DNA of 64,000 bases from Candidatus Binatus sp. (GTDB lineage Bacteria > Desulfobacterota > Binatia > Binatales > Binataceae), in the NCBI RefSeq assembly GCF_030646925.1, contig NZ_JAUSKL010000062.1, forward strand, positions 1 to 64,000, written 5' to 3'. Shown in pieces: positions 21,505-30,407 of this stretch (position 1 is the stretch's first letter; every line of letters starts with the position of its first letter). The translations under genes were made by a program, and so were the position numbers. Under the pieces are notes generated by a model. The model saw only the letters and a program-made list of their open reading frames with translations, had not been told where the DNA came from and did no database searches.

Positions 21505-22029
21505 TCAGGAACGATAGAAGAGCCAGGCACGTTCAACGATCGCGGCGATATAGAAAATCGCTACGAGCGGCGACATCGCGCGGACCGCGGCGGCGATCAT
21601 CGCGCGCGGCGGCGAAAATGCCAGCGCGATCACGATCGCGTAGTTCACGATTCCGCCCCAATGCCCCAGCCGGCTCTTGATCGGACCGGCCGACGCTCTC
21701 GCGATCACGATCGAATCGAGCGCGTACTGGCTGAACGAAATCGCAATCAGGATTGGAATGTAGCGCTCGATTGCGCCCGCGACCGCCTCGCACCACAGCG
21801 CCGCGAGGATGAAGGTGACGTCGGCGACGCCGTCGAGCCATCGCCCGCGATCGCTCGCGACGCCGAGGCGCCGTGCGATGCGCCCGTCGATGAAATCGCT
21901 GCCCGCCGCGACGATCGCGATGATCACGTACGCAGCGCGGCCGGTATGTCCATTCGCCGCAAGCTCGACCCATATCGCCGCCAGCGCGAATCTAAGCGCG
22001 CTCAGTCCGTTGGGAATCTGCGAGCGCAT
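21505..22029 (-). CDS. CDP-alcohol phosphatidyltransferase family membrane protein
   Basis: 174 residues from the ATG at 22029, chosen because longer starts would run into the divergent DHH gene. The active-site signature is exact: DG-x2-AR-x8-G-x3-D-x3-D in DGRIARRLGVASDRGRWLDG and the following VAD. Several hydrophobic helices follow. Members join CDP-diacylglycerol to an alcohol in phospholipid synthesis. The alcohol cannot be told. It lies 22 bases upstream of the amidohydrolase start, so the two may be co-transcribed. Confidence 0.87.
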   Translation of the reverse strand: MRSQIPNGLSALRFALAAIWVELAANGHTGRAAYVIIAIVAAGSDFIDGRIARRLGVASDRGRWLDGVADVTFILAALWCEAVAGAIERYIPILIAISFSQYALDSIVIARASAGPIKSRLGHWGGIVNYAIVIALAFSPPRAMIAAAVRAMSPLVAIFYIAAIVERAWLFYRS

Positions 22030-22098
22030 CGCGAAGTTTGCGATTCTTCGATCAGCCGTTTCGTTCGCGGCGGCGGTCTGGTCTAGTATCGTGCTCTT

Positions 22099-23073
22099 AT
22101 GGCGGGCAAAAACGTGTCCACGATCCAGGTCGTCAGCCACGGGCCGTCATGCCTCGACGGGGTGATGGCAGCCGCTGCCGTCGCTCGCTTTTACGAAGGC
22201 CATAAAGTGTACGCGACGCTGGCCGGCAACAGCGACGCCGACCGCGTGATCCAGGCACTTGATATCAAGTCCGACGACGGCGGCGAGATCTGGATCACCG
22301 ACTTGTCCTGGAACTCAACCGCGAGCGCGGATCGGCTGGCCGAGCTTTCTGCCCGCGGTGCACGTGTTTTCTGGATCGATCATCATCGAACCGCAGTCTC
22401 GCGCGCCGATGCGCCCGAGTTCAAGGTGCCGTTCGCAGGCAAGGTGCTCGACGAGGAGTATTCGGCCGCGCGGCTGACCTTCAACTATTTGAGAAGCCGG
22501 GCGGGCGAACTTTCCGACGAGCGCCGCGCCGCTTTCGAGGCCTTCGAGCCATTCGTGTTGATAGCCGACGACCACGATCGATGGATTCATCGAATCCCGG
22601 AGTCGCCCGATTGGGCGCTGGCGGTGCAGACGCTCGGCGGAATCACTTCGTATCGCGAGATCCTGAAGCTGCAGGAGCCCACGATGAGCCGCAAGCTGCG
22701 CTCCGCGTTCGAGTCGGGCGAGGATGCGATGCGCCGCAGCCTCGAACTCGCCAACGCGACGCTGGTCGATCGCAAGCTCGACAATGGAATCACGCTGCGT
22801 ACCGCATGCTGCTTCGGCTACAGCAGCGAAGTCGCGTCGCATTTGTACAAGGGGCAGCATCAGATGGTCGTCGCGCTGTTTGATCTGCGGAGCCAGGGGG
22901 TGAGCCTCCGGCGCAGCGCCGATTCCGACGTCGATCTGTCGGTACTGGCGCAGACTTACGGCGGGGGCGGACACGTGGCCGCGTCGGGCTTCGCGATCCC
23001 CGATTTGAGGCGGCTTCCGGCTGAGCGACTGGCGGAGATTTTGAGCGAACAGCTCGAAAAATCAGGCAGTTAG
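22099..23073 (+). CDS. DHH/DHHA1 phosphoesterase family protein
   Basis: A 324-residue protein with DHH domain motifs SHGPSCLDGVMAAAAVAR (metal aspartate near residue 17), ITDLSWN and WIDHHRTAVS, and a C-terminal DHHA1 domain with YGGGGHVAASGFA. Relatives include oligoribonucleases (NrnA), cyclic-di-AMP phosphodiesterases and RecJ-like proteins. The layout fits a small-oligonucleotide or cyclic-dinucleotide phosphoesterase but does not decide the substrate. No obvious operon partner. Confidence 0.82.
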   Translation: MAGKNVSTIQVVSHGPSCLDGVMAAAAVARFYEGHKVYATLAGNSDADRVIQALDIKSDDGGEIWITDLSWNSTASADRLAELSARGARVFWIDHHRTAVSRADAPEFKVPFAGKVLDEEYSAARLTFNYLRSRAGELSDERRAAFEAFEPFVLIADDHDRWIHRIPESPDWALAVQTLGGITSYREILKLQEPTMSRKLRSAFESGEDAMRRSLELANATLVDRKLDNGITLRTACCFGYSSEVASHLYKGQHQMVVALFDLRSQGVSLRRSADSDVDLSVLAQTYGGGGHVAASGFAIPDLRRLPAERLAEILSEQLEKSGS

Positions 23074-23129
23074 GCCTCTCAGAATTATTTAAAGTATCCC
23101 TTGCCTCATTTTCGTCGAGGACTTAGACT

Positions 23130-23161
23130 GACTGTACGTTCAGTTGACTGAACGACCAGTC
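23130..23161 (+). promoter_or_regulatory. TetR-type palindromic operator
   Basis: CGTTCAG-TTGA-CTGAACG is a perfect 7-base dyad (23137-23154) inside longer arms GACTG and CCAGTC. It lies just before the TetR coding start and has the look of AcrR/TtgR-type operators, so the repressor probably controls itself and the pump genes. Confidence 0.75.
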
Positions 23162-23163
23162 GG

Positions 23164-23775
23164 CTGACCAAAGAAGAAGTAATCAAGGAATACCGCCTGC
23201 GGGAGATTCTCGCAGCGGCGCGGCGCGTGATGGGCCGTTACGCGATGCAGGGCACCACTATCGACCGCGTTGCGGAAGAAGCCGGTGTCGCCAAGGGCAC
23301 GATTTATCTCTACTTCAACAGCAAGGACGACTTGGTCCATGCCGCGGTGCTCGAGGGTCTCAGGGAGATCATGGAGGAGACGGTTCGCTCCGACGATCCG
23401 GCAAAGCCGCCGATCGAGCGAATTCGCGATCTGATTCTTAGTCAATATCGAATCGAGGCGTCTAACCAGGACTTTCTAAAAACGCTGATCATCGGGAACT
23501 CGCTCGATGTCGAGGTTGAGTCAGCCTCTGGACGGGAATTCATGCGTGTTTACGCTGAGTTTCTTAACTTCAGCGCGTCGATTTTTCAAGCTGCAATCGA
23601 CCACGGCGCGATTCGGCCGATCGATCCGCAGTTCGCGGCCTTCATGCTCGGCGAAATGATCACCGGGTCGCTGCGCCGCCGCCTGCTGAAACTGGCATCA
23701 AGTCCGCTCGAAGCCGATGCTGATGCGGTGGTCGAGCTATTTCTCAAAGGTATCCAAGTTATTCCATGCGCCTGA
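23164..23775 (+). CDS. TetR-family repressor of the RND efflux operon (non-canonical start)
   Basis: About 203 residues if counted from 23164. The HTH is GTTIDRVAEEAGVAKGTIYLYFNSKDDL, split here as TTIDRVAEEAGV and AKGTIYLYFNSKDD. The first usual start, GTG at 23227, would remove helix 1; the same frame upstream encodes KEEVIKEYRLREILAAARRV, a proper TetR helix 1, but offers no ATG, GTG or TTG before the in-frame stop at 23149. The real start is therefore a rare codon (CTG at 23164 or ATC at 23182) or there is a base error. Its 3' end overlaps the adaptor gene by 10 bases. Confidence 0.8.
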   Translation: MTKEEVIKEYRLREILAAARRVMGRYAMQGTTIDRVAEEAGVAKGTIYLYFNSKDDLVHAAVLEGLREIMEETVRSDDPAKPPIERIRDLILSQYRIEASNQDFLKTLIIGNSLDVEVESASGREFMRVYAEFLNFSASIFQAAIDHGAIRPIDPQFAAFMLGEMITGSLRRRLLKLASSPLEADADAVVELFLKGIQVIPCA

Positions 23776-24869
23776 AACGCACTCCTCTTCAGCTTCTTGC
23801 AACGCTCGCGCTGGTAGTCGGCGGATTTTCGCTCGCGGGATGTCATTCGCCGGCCGCCGCCGACGTCGAAAAGGACAAGATGCCGCGCGCGATCACGATT
23901 TCGGTCGCCGCGGCTCATCCACAAGATCTTGATCGCACCGCCGAAGTCCAGGGAGCGCTCTTTCCGCGCGAACGCGCGGTGCTGTCGTCGGAAGTCGAAG
24001 GTCCGGTCGTCACCGTCTCTGCCGACTTCGGCGACATGGTGAACGCGGGACAAGTGATGCTCAAGATCAACCCGCGCGAGTACCAACTCAGAGTTGAAAC
24101 TGCGCAAGCCGCGCTCAACCAGACGCAGGCGAAGCTCGCCAACTCGAAGGGACGCTACGATCGCGCGCAACGATTGAAGGCCGAGGGCACCATCTAGAAC
24201 GAGCAGTTCGATCAGATCGTATCGACATTGCGGATCGACGAGGCCGACGCGGAATCCGCGGCGAAAGCGGTGTCGCTCGCGCGCAAGAAACTCGGCGACA
24301 CGGAGATCAAGGCGCCGTTTATCGGCTCGGTGCAGAAACGGATGGTCTCGCTCGGCGAATACGTTGCGCCGGGCAAGCAACTCTACGAATTGATCGCGAT
24401 CGATCCGATCAAGCTGCGGTGTCCGATGCCGGAGCGCTTCGTGCCGATGGCGCAGGTCGGGCTGAAGGTGAATCTCACGATCGACGCGAAGCCGGGCATG
24501 ACCTACAGCGGCACCATCACGAGAATCGCGCCGGCGCTCGACGAAAGCAGCCGCACGCTGCTGATCGAGGCGGAAGTCGCCAATCCCGAGCACGTGCTGA
24601 AGCCGGGATTTTTCGCGCACGTCACGATGAATCTGGGCCACGATCGGGCGTTGTTCGTTCCTACCAGCGCGGTGCTGCGATACGCGGGCGTCGCGCGCGT
24701 GTTCACTATCGAGAATGGCGTCGTGCATGCGCGCGAAGTAACCACCGGCAGCGTGGTTGGCGATCAAATCGAAATCAGCAAGGGGCTCAAGGAAGGCGAG
24801 CATGTCGCGGTGAGCGACGTGGATCGGCTGGCCGACGGAACCGCCGTCGTCGCGAAGGAGCAGTCGTGA
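23766..24869 (+). pseudogene. RND efflux periplasmic adaptor (MFP/HlyD-like lipoprotein) interrupted by an amber codon
   Basis: The first half (23766-24194) has a lipobox LAGC (Cys 26), then AVLSSEVEGPVVTVSADFGD and an alpha-hairpin. An in-frame TAG at 24195-24197, in the context GTI-stop-NEQFDQ, splits it. The second half continues in the same frame without shift: lipoyl-like KLGDTEIKAPFIGSVQKRM, beta-barrel and membrane-proximal domain, to the stop at 24869. All domains of a 367-residue adaptor are otherwise intact. It may be a recent nonsense mutation, a sequence error, or suppressed in vivo. It overlaps TetR at the start and the pump gene at the end. Confidence 0.85.
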
Positions 24870-27800
24870 TTCTCGCCGACCTATGCGTCCGACGGCCGGT
24901 CTTCGCTACGATGTTCGTGGGCGTGCTGGTCGTGCTGGGATGGTTCTCCTACATGCGCCTCGGCGTCGATCTTTTTCCGAAGGTCGACGTGCCGATGGTC
25001 ATGATCACGACGTTCCTGCCCGGCGCCGCGCCCGAGGAGACCGAAGCGCGCGTCACCAAGCCGCTCGAAGAGGCGATCAACACCGTCAGCGGAATCGACG
25101 AGCTGCGCTCGAACACGCTCGAGGGCGTCTCGCGAATCATGCTCCAGTTCAAGCTCGATCGCGAACTCGACGCGGGCGTGCAGGACGTGCGCGACAAGAT
25201 TTCGACCGTGCTCGATCGGCTGCCCGACGGCACCAAGCCGCCGCTGGTGCAGAAGTTCGACGTCGGCGCGACGCCGGTCCTGACCATCACTGTTACCGGC
25301 TATCAGAATCTCAAGGAGCTGACTGAACTTGCGCGGCGGCGCCTGAAGGAGCCGCTCGAATCGACCGACGGCGTCGGTTCGATCGACATCGTGGGCGGAC
25401 GCGAACGCGAAATCCACATCGCCGTCGATGCGGACAAGCTGCATGCTACCGGCGTGACGATTCAGCAGGTAGGGACGGCGCTCGCGCGGCAAAACGTCGA
25501 GTTCCCCGGCGGCCGCATGAAGCAGGGCATGTCCGAGGAGATGCTGCGGACGCTGGGGCGCATCACCGAGGTGCCGGATTTCGCCAAAGTGATCGTCACC
25601 GCAATCGAAGGCAAGCCAGTGACGGTCGGCGATGTCGCGGCGGTCGAGGATTCGGTGAAGGAACCGCGCTCGCTCTCGCGATGGGACGGAAAGAACGCGG
25701 TGTCGCTGATCGTGCGCAAGCAGTCGGGCGCCAACTCGATCGAGGTGGTCGATCGAATCAAGGAGCGGTTCAAGGATCTCAAGGGCACGCTGCCGCCGGG
25801 CGTGGACGTGATCTTCACGCGCGATTCCTCGAAATTCGTGCGCGAGGCGGTCCACACGGTGCAGGAGCATCTGGTGATGGGCGGCATCTGCGCCGCGATC
25901 GTGGTGTTCTTTTTCCTGGGCTCGATTCGCTCGACGATTATCGCGGCAGTGGCGATTCCCGTATCGATCATCTCGACCTATTCGCTGATTCTCTGGATGG
26001 GCTTCACGCTCAACCGGATGACGCTGCTCGCGCTCACGCTCTCAGTCGGCATAGTCATCGACGATGCGATCGTCGTGCTCGAAAATATCTGGCGGTTCAT
26101 CGAAGAGAAGCACATGGATCCGATGGCGGCGGCCAAGGCCGCCACCGCCGAGGTCGGTCTTGCCGTCAGCGCGACGACGCTTTCGCTGGCGGTTATCTTC
26201 GTGCCGGTCGCGTTCATTCATGGCGTGATGGGCCGCTTCCTTAATTCCTTCGGACTCACGATGGCGTTCTCGATCATGGTGTCGCTGCTGGTAGCGTTTA
26301 CGCTGACGCCGATGCTCTGCTCGCGCTATCTGAAGGCGACCGGAAAAGGTGGAGCAAAGCACAGCACGAAGGACTGGAAAATATTCCGGCTGATCGAGGA
26401 CAACTACGATCTCGCGCTGCGCTGGTCGCTCGACCATCGATGGGTGCTCGTAGTCATCTCGATCGCGCTGATGATTTCGATTCCGTTCCTCGGCAAGATG
26501 GTCGGCGCTACCTTCATGCCCGACGACGATTCGGGCGAGTTCGCGGTAAACGTGCGCACGCCGCCGGGATATTCGCTGGCGCACACCGATGGAATCGTCG
26601 CGCAGATCGAAGATCGCCTGCGGACGATTCCCGAAGTTCGCGATCTGTTCACGACGGTTGGCGCCACCAACGGCGAGGATCGCGTGACCGTCGCGCAAGT
26701 CGTCGCGAAACTGTTCCCGCTCGACCAGCGCAAACGCAGCCAGGAAGACATCATGGCGAGCGCGCGCAAGCTGCTCAACGATTTTCCGGCGCTGCGCATC
26801 AGCGTCGATCCGATCAAGCCGTGGGAGCAGGGCGGCTATCGCGAGGTCGCGGTCGAGTATGACATGCGGGGCCCCGACCTCGAGACGCTGAAGACCTACG
26901 CCAGCACGCTGATGGCGCGGCTGCGCAAAATCCCGGGCATCGTCGATCTCGATTCGAGCTACGAAGGCGGCCTGCCCGAGTTGCAGGTGAATATCGATCG
27001 CACCAAGTCGGCGGACCTCGGCGTTTCCGTCGATGACATCGCGCTGACGATGCGCACGATGGTGCAGGGCGACGTGATCACGCGTTTCCGCGAAGGCCAG
27101 GATACTTACGACGTGCGGCTGCAACTGGCGGAGAAAGATCGCAACAATCCGGTGGTGGTCGCGGGGCTGACAATTCCCTCGTCGAAGGTCGGGCAGGTGC
27201 GGCTCGACAACGTCGCGACGCTCACGCATGGCACCGGGCCGGTGCAAATCGATCGGCAGGATCGGCAGCGCAACATCTCGATTGTGTTCAACTTGGCGCC
27301 CGGGTTCGCGATGAACAAGGTGATGGACACGGTGACGCGCGAGGTCGAGTCGATGCATCTGCCGGCCGGTTACATCGCAGCGTTTGGCGGCCAGAGCAAG
27401 ATTTACGGCGAGATGGTGACCGGCTTCGTGGTCGCGTTTCTGCTCTCGATCATATTTATGTACATGGTGCTGGCTGCGCAGTTCGAGAGTTTTGTGCATC
27501 CGATTACGATCATGTTATCGCTGCCGCTGGCGGTTCCATTTGCGCTGATCTCGCTGCTCGTTTTCCGCGAGCATCTGATGCTGTTCTCGACGCTCGGCAT
27601 CCTGTTGCTGTTCGGAATCGTGAAAAAGAATTCGATTCTCCAACTCGATCAGACGCTCAACCTGCTGCGCTCGGGGATGCCGCGGCGCCAGGCGATCCTC
27701 ACTGCGAATCGCGATCGGCTGCGCCCGATCCTGATGACGACGGCGGCGCTGGTCGCGGGCATGATTCCGGTCGCACTCGGCCAGGGCGCGGGTGACAGCT

Positions 27801-28000
27801 CGATTCGCGCGATCGCGCTGGTCGTGATCGGCGGGCAGACGCTGTGTCTTTTGATCACGCTGCTGATCACACCGGTCGCGTTCTCGCTGTTCGACGATAT
27901 GGAGCACTGGTTCCGCGCATGGCGCAAACCGGCGGCGGCGCGGCTCAAGCTGGTCGAACCGGCGTACGATCTCGAGCCCGAGCGCTCCGCGATCGATTAG
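24866..28000 (+). CDS. RND multidrug efflux permease (HAE1/AcrB-like)
   Basis: 1044 residues from GTG at 24866, with AAGGAG 5 bases upstream and a GTGA overlap with the adaptor stop. Standard RND features: first helix VFATMFVGVLVVLGWFSY, DLFPKVDVPMVMITT, periplasmic porter domains and the proton-relay region in helix 4, TLSVGIVIDDAIVVLENIWR, with the Asp-Asp pair. A second set of helices ends at SLFDDMEHWFR. It exports hydrophobic compounds across both membranes with the adaptor and a TolC-type channel; no TolC gene is present here. Confidence 0.95.
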   Translation: MILADLCVRRPVFATMFVGVLVVLGWFSYMRLGVDLFPKVDVPMVMITTFLPGAAPEETEARVTKPLEEAINTVSGIDELRSNTLEGVSRIMLQFKLDRELDAGVQDVRDKISTVLDRLPDGTKPPLVQKFDVGATPVLTITVTGYQNLKELTELARRRLKEPLESTDGVGSIDIVGGREREIHIAVDADKLHATGVTIQQVGTALARQNVEFPGGRMKQGMSEEMLRTLGRITEVPDFAKVIVTAIEGKPVTVGDVAAVEDSVKEPRSLSRWDGKNAVSLIVRKQSGANSIEVVDRIKERFKDLKGTLPPGVDVIFTRDSSKFVREAVHTVQEHLVMGGICAAIVVFFFLGSIRSTIIAAVAIPVSIISTYSLILWMGFTLNRMTLLALTLSVGIVIDDAIVVLENIWRFIEEKHMDPMAAAKAATAEVGLAVSATTLSLAVIFVPVAFIHGVMGRFLNSFGLTMAFSIMVSLLVAFTLTPMLCSRYLKATGKGGAKHSTKDWKIFRLIEDNYDLALRWSLDHRWVLVVISIALMISIPFLGKMVGATFMPDDDSGEFAVNVRTPPGYSLAHTDGIVAQIEDRLRTIPEVRDLFTTVGATNGEDRVTVAQVVAKLFPLDQRKRSQEDIMASARKLLNDFPALRISVDPIKPWEQGGYREVAVEYDMRGPDLETLKTYASTLMARLRKIPGIVDLDSSYEGGLPELQVNIDRTKSADLGVSVDDIALTMRTMVQGDVITRFREGQDTYDVRLQLAEKDRNNPVVVAGLTIPSSKVGQVRLDNVATLTHGTGPVQIDRQDRQRNISIVFNLAPGFAMNKVMDTVTREVESMHLPAGYIAAFGGQSKIYGEMVTGFVVAFLLSIIFMYMVLAAQFESFVHPITIMLSLPLAVPFALISLLVFREHLMLFSTLGILLLFGIVKKNSILQLDQTLNLLRSGMPRRQAILTANRDRLRPILMTTAALVAGMIPVALGQGAGDSSIRAIALVVIGGQTLCLLITLLITPVAFSLFDDMEHWFRAWRKPAAARLKLVEPAYDLEPERSAID

Positions 28001-28013
28001 CCGAACAAGCTTA

Positions 28014-28075
28014 ACCACCAAGACACCAAGGCACTAAGGAAAAATCTTTCCTTGGTCTCTTTGTGCCTTGGTGGT
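28014..28075. repeat. Long inverted repeat of CACCAAG type after the pump gene
   Basis: Two 29-base arms (28014-28042 and 28047-28075) pair at 24 of 29 positions around a 4-base loop; the left arm begins ACCACCAAGACACCAAGG. Such CCACCAAGACACCAAG sequences are widespread intergenic elements in environmental bacteria (from memory, not checked). It may act as a terminator for the pump operon. Confidence 0.7.
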
Positions 28076-28118
28076 GCCTTTCCGTTCCTGATAGCGTCCT
28101 TCGATGCGGAGGGAATCG

Positions 28119-28478
28119 ATGGGACAAATCGCGATCGTTCTGGTACTCGGATTGGCGGCCGGCATCCTGGGCGGCTTCGTCGGGGTCGGCGGAGGCGTGC
28201 TGATCGTGCCGGTGCTGGTGCTGATGCTCGGCTTCGATCAGCATCTCGCGGTCGGGACGTCGCTCGGCGCCTTGCTGCCGCCAGTCGGAATTCTCGGCGC
28301 GTACGAGTACTACAAGCACGGCCATTTGAACATCACGTATGCGCTGCTGCTCGGACTCGGCCTGTTGATTGGCGGATATATCGGCGCGGTTTACGCAGTG
28401 CGGATGTCTGGCGCGACACTCAGAAAAGTCTTCGCGGTTTTTCTGCTGATCACTTCGCTCAGAATGCTCTGGAAATAG
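28119..28478 (+). CDS. TauE/SafE-family permease, half-size
   Basis: 119 residues from the ATG at 28119, which has GGAGGGA just upstream. It has the TauE/SafE start motif LAAGILGGFVGVGGGVLIVPVL and AVGTSLGALLPP, with three to four membrane helices. Complete family members have two such halves (about 250 residues), so this one would act as a homodimer. Family members move sulfoacetate, sulfite or other organic anions; the substrate is unknown here. Confidence 0.85.
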   Translation: MGQIAIVLVLGLAAGILGGFVGVGGGVLIVPVLVLMLGFDQHLAVGTSLGALLPPVGILGAYEYYKHGHLNITYALLLGLGLLIGGYIGAVYAVRMSGATLRKVFAVFLLITSLRMLWK

Positions 28479-28543
28479 CCGACAGCGCGATGCGCGACCC
28501 AATCGAACTTGCAGAGCCCCGTCGCGCTTACTAGCATCCGCAC

Positions 28544-28981
28544 GTGGATCAGCGACTCGATCAGCGTCTCAATGACGCGCTCAATCTGCTGCTCGAAGCC
28601 GAGCGGGCGGGCGTGATTGCGCTCGACAAGTTGATCGCGGAAGTCGAGCAGGACGAGTTGCGGAATTTTCTCCGCGGCTCGCGCGACATGGAACAGCGCA
28701 ACGCCGAAGAACTCGAGGCGTTGATTCGCGACAATGGTGGAGCGCCTTCGAGCAAGACCGGTCCGTTCGCGGACAAAGTCGCGGCACTCGGCACGATTCG
28801 CGAGCGGCTCGCGCTGATGTCGCACGGACAGGAGTGGGCGGCGCGCAAGACCGAAGTGGCGTTGGCGCTCGCTCCGGAGAGCGGCGCGATTCACGACTAT
28901 CTCACCGCGATGGCGAATCGGCATCGCGCGGAAGTCGAATGGGGCCGCGCCGAAGTGATCAGATTGATGAACGCGAGCTGA
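28544..28981 (+). CDS. DUF6306-like ferritin-type helical protein
   Basis: 145 residues starting with GTG at 28544. The sequence is fully helical, with LNLLLEAERAGVIALDKLI, DNGGAPSSKTGPFADKV and IRERLALMSHGQEWAARKT, which match my memory of the DUF6306 pattern (GGTPSRKTG...RERLAFLNRGQGW). Members look like ferritin-like bundles without proven function. It lies 65 bases after the TauE-like gene. Confidence 0.7.
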   Translation: MDQRLDQRLNDALNLLLEAERAGVIALDKLIAEVEQDELRNFLRGSRDMEQRNAEELEALIRDNGGAPSSKTGPFADKVAALGTIRERLALMSHGQEWAARKTEVALALAPESGAIHDYLTAMANRHRAEVEWGRAEVIRLMNAS

Positions 28982-28985
28982 ATCG

Positions 28986-30056
28986 TTACGCGCTCATGTT
29001 CGTTAAGGGCGCGGTCGGCTGCAATCCCGCCTGCGCCGCGGCGTCGAGTCGCTCCGTCGCCTGAAAGCCCGCGAGATCCTGATACAGCCGGAGCCCCGCT
29101 GCGACAAAGAATGCCGCGGTGGCAAAGCTTACTCCGATCGCGGCGAGATCCACGACGAAGATCGTCGTTCCAATCGATCCCGTGACGACGCCGACCGGTC
29201 CGAACAGCAGGCTCACGATCACGAATGCGCCGGCGGCCCACGAGTTGTAGCCGGACCAGACCGCGAGGAAGACCGCGATACGGATTGCCGCCTTGAAAAA
29301 TCGCTTGCGCATCAGATCGCGCGAATAGAGCAGCGCGTGGAAGCTATGCTTGTCGTCGAAGATCAAGGCGTATTGAGCGAAATACAGCCACACGTACACC
29401 AGTCCGCCGACGATCATCATCGCGAAGAGGATGATGTAGAGCGCGACGTTCATCGAGTCGGCGACGTAACCGGCAGCGGCCTGGAACAGCAGAATCGCTG
29501 CGACCGGCGCTAGTAATTGAAGGAACGTCACCCAGATGAATCCGGGCGCGAGCCGGATCGCTCTTTTGTAAATTTCGAGCGCTTCAGCCAGCACGCCCGG
29601 CGCGCGCATCCCGGACTGGACGCGATAGAGCGTGCAGAGCGTCAGCAGCGTCGCGATCAGAGTGAGCAATCCAAAGATTATATGCAGCGTCGTCGTAAAC
29701 CACGGCGAGAATGGCTGCGGCTCGCGGAGCGGCGGCGCCGGCGGCTTCGACGGCTTTTCGCTGGGCGGTGTCGGCTCCGGCGTCGCGGCGATCTGCGAGT
29801 AGCTTATCGTGTGCGAGTGATAGCTAATGTTCTGCGTTCCGGGCGCGAATGTATTTGCGAGGCGCGACTGTAGATTCAGCGCGTCGGGCAGCAGGCATAG
29901 CGCGGCGGCAAATGTCAGCGGCGCCAACACCACAGCCAGCGCCGTCCAGTTGCCGCGCAAATCGTTCACTGCGTTGGCGAGATAAATGAAACTGCTTTTG
30001 AGGCGCAACTGATTCACGGCGCGTAAGAGGTTGGCATCATGGCTATCGCGAGACAA
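28986..30056 (-). CDS. Multi-pass membrane protein of unknown function
   Basis: 356 residues. I do not recognise a family. The N-terminus is soluble, followed by one helix (ALAVVLAPLTFAAALCLLP), a Pro-rich extracytoplasmic loop (residues about 92-116) and five or six further helices (FGLLTLIATLLTLCTLY, LLAPVAAILLFQAAAGYV, YIILFAMMIVGGLVYVWLYF, GAFVIVSLLFGPVGVVTG, FATAAFFVAAGLRLY). The layout is reminiscent of membrane domains found beside glycerophosphodiesterases but this is weak. Its stop is only 4 bases from the end of the convergent DUF6306 gene. Confidence 0.65.
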   Translation of the reverse strand: MSRDSHDANLLRAVNQLRLKSSFIYLANAVNDLRGNWTALAVVLAPLTFAAALCLLPDALNLQSRLANTFAPGTQNISYHSHTISYSQIAATPEPTPPSEKPSKPPAPPLREPQPFSPWFTTTLHIIFGLLTLIATLLTLCTLYRVQSGMRAPGVLAEALEIYKRAIRLAPGFIWVTFLQLLAPVAAILLFQAAAGYVADSMNVALYIILFAMMIVGGLVYVWLYFAQYALIFDDKHSFHALLYSRDLMRKRFFKAAIRIAVFLAVWSGYNSWAAGAFVIVSLLFGPVGVVTGSIGTTIFVVDLAAIGVSFATAAFFVAAGLRLYQDLAGFQATERLDAAAQAGLQPTAPLTNMSA

Positions 30057-30135
30057 GAGCGGCGGAGCGCCGGTTACCGCGCACCCCTGCGATGGTATAA
30101 TTTTCGGGCAAACGATTCAGTTGGAGAACGCAATC

Positions 30136-30387
30136 ATGGCCGATGACGAGCGCGCATCGAAAATCGAACATGAAAACAGGATGCTTCGCCGGCTCCGATT
30201 TTTGGTCGAGCTGACGTTCGCGACGATTGCGCAGGACGCCGACCTGACGCTCGAAGACGCGTGGGAGCATGTCACCGCGCTCAAGGGCGCAGCGGTCGCG
30301 ATGTTTCCCGGTAAGGAAGATACGTTCGACCTGCTTTACCTGCCACGGTTTTCGCGGCTGCTCGCGGAGCGCTTCGGCGCCAACTGA
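30136..30387 (+). CDS. Small conserved-looking hypothetical protein
   Basis: 83 residues from the ATG at 30136 (TTGGAG 9 bases upstream). It is acidic and helical, with NRMLRRLRFLVELTFATIAQD and FDLLYLPRFSRLLAERFG. Codon use matches the neighbours. It ends 20 bases before the nagA start, so it probably leads that operon. I do not recognise the family. Confidence 0.6.
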   Translation: MADDERASKIEHENRMLRRLRFLVELTFATIAQDADLTLEDAWEHVTALKGAAVAMFPGKEDTFDLLYLPRFSRLLAERFGAN

Positions 30388-30407
30388 GTGCGACGCGGCA
30401 AACCTGG

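Noticed and set aside
26042-27499. Long minus-strand frame opposite the RND pump
   Set aside because: Arg/His/Asp-rich shadow typical of antisense frames in high-GC genes.
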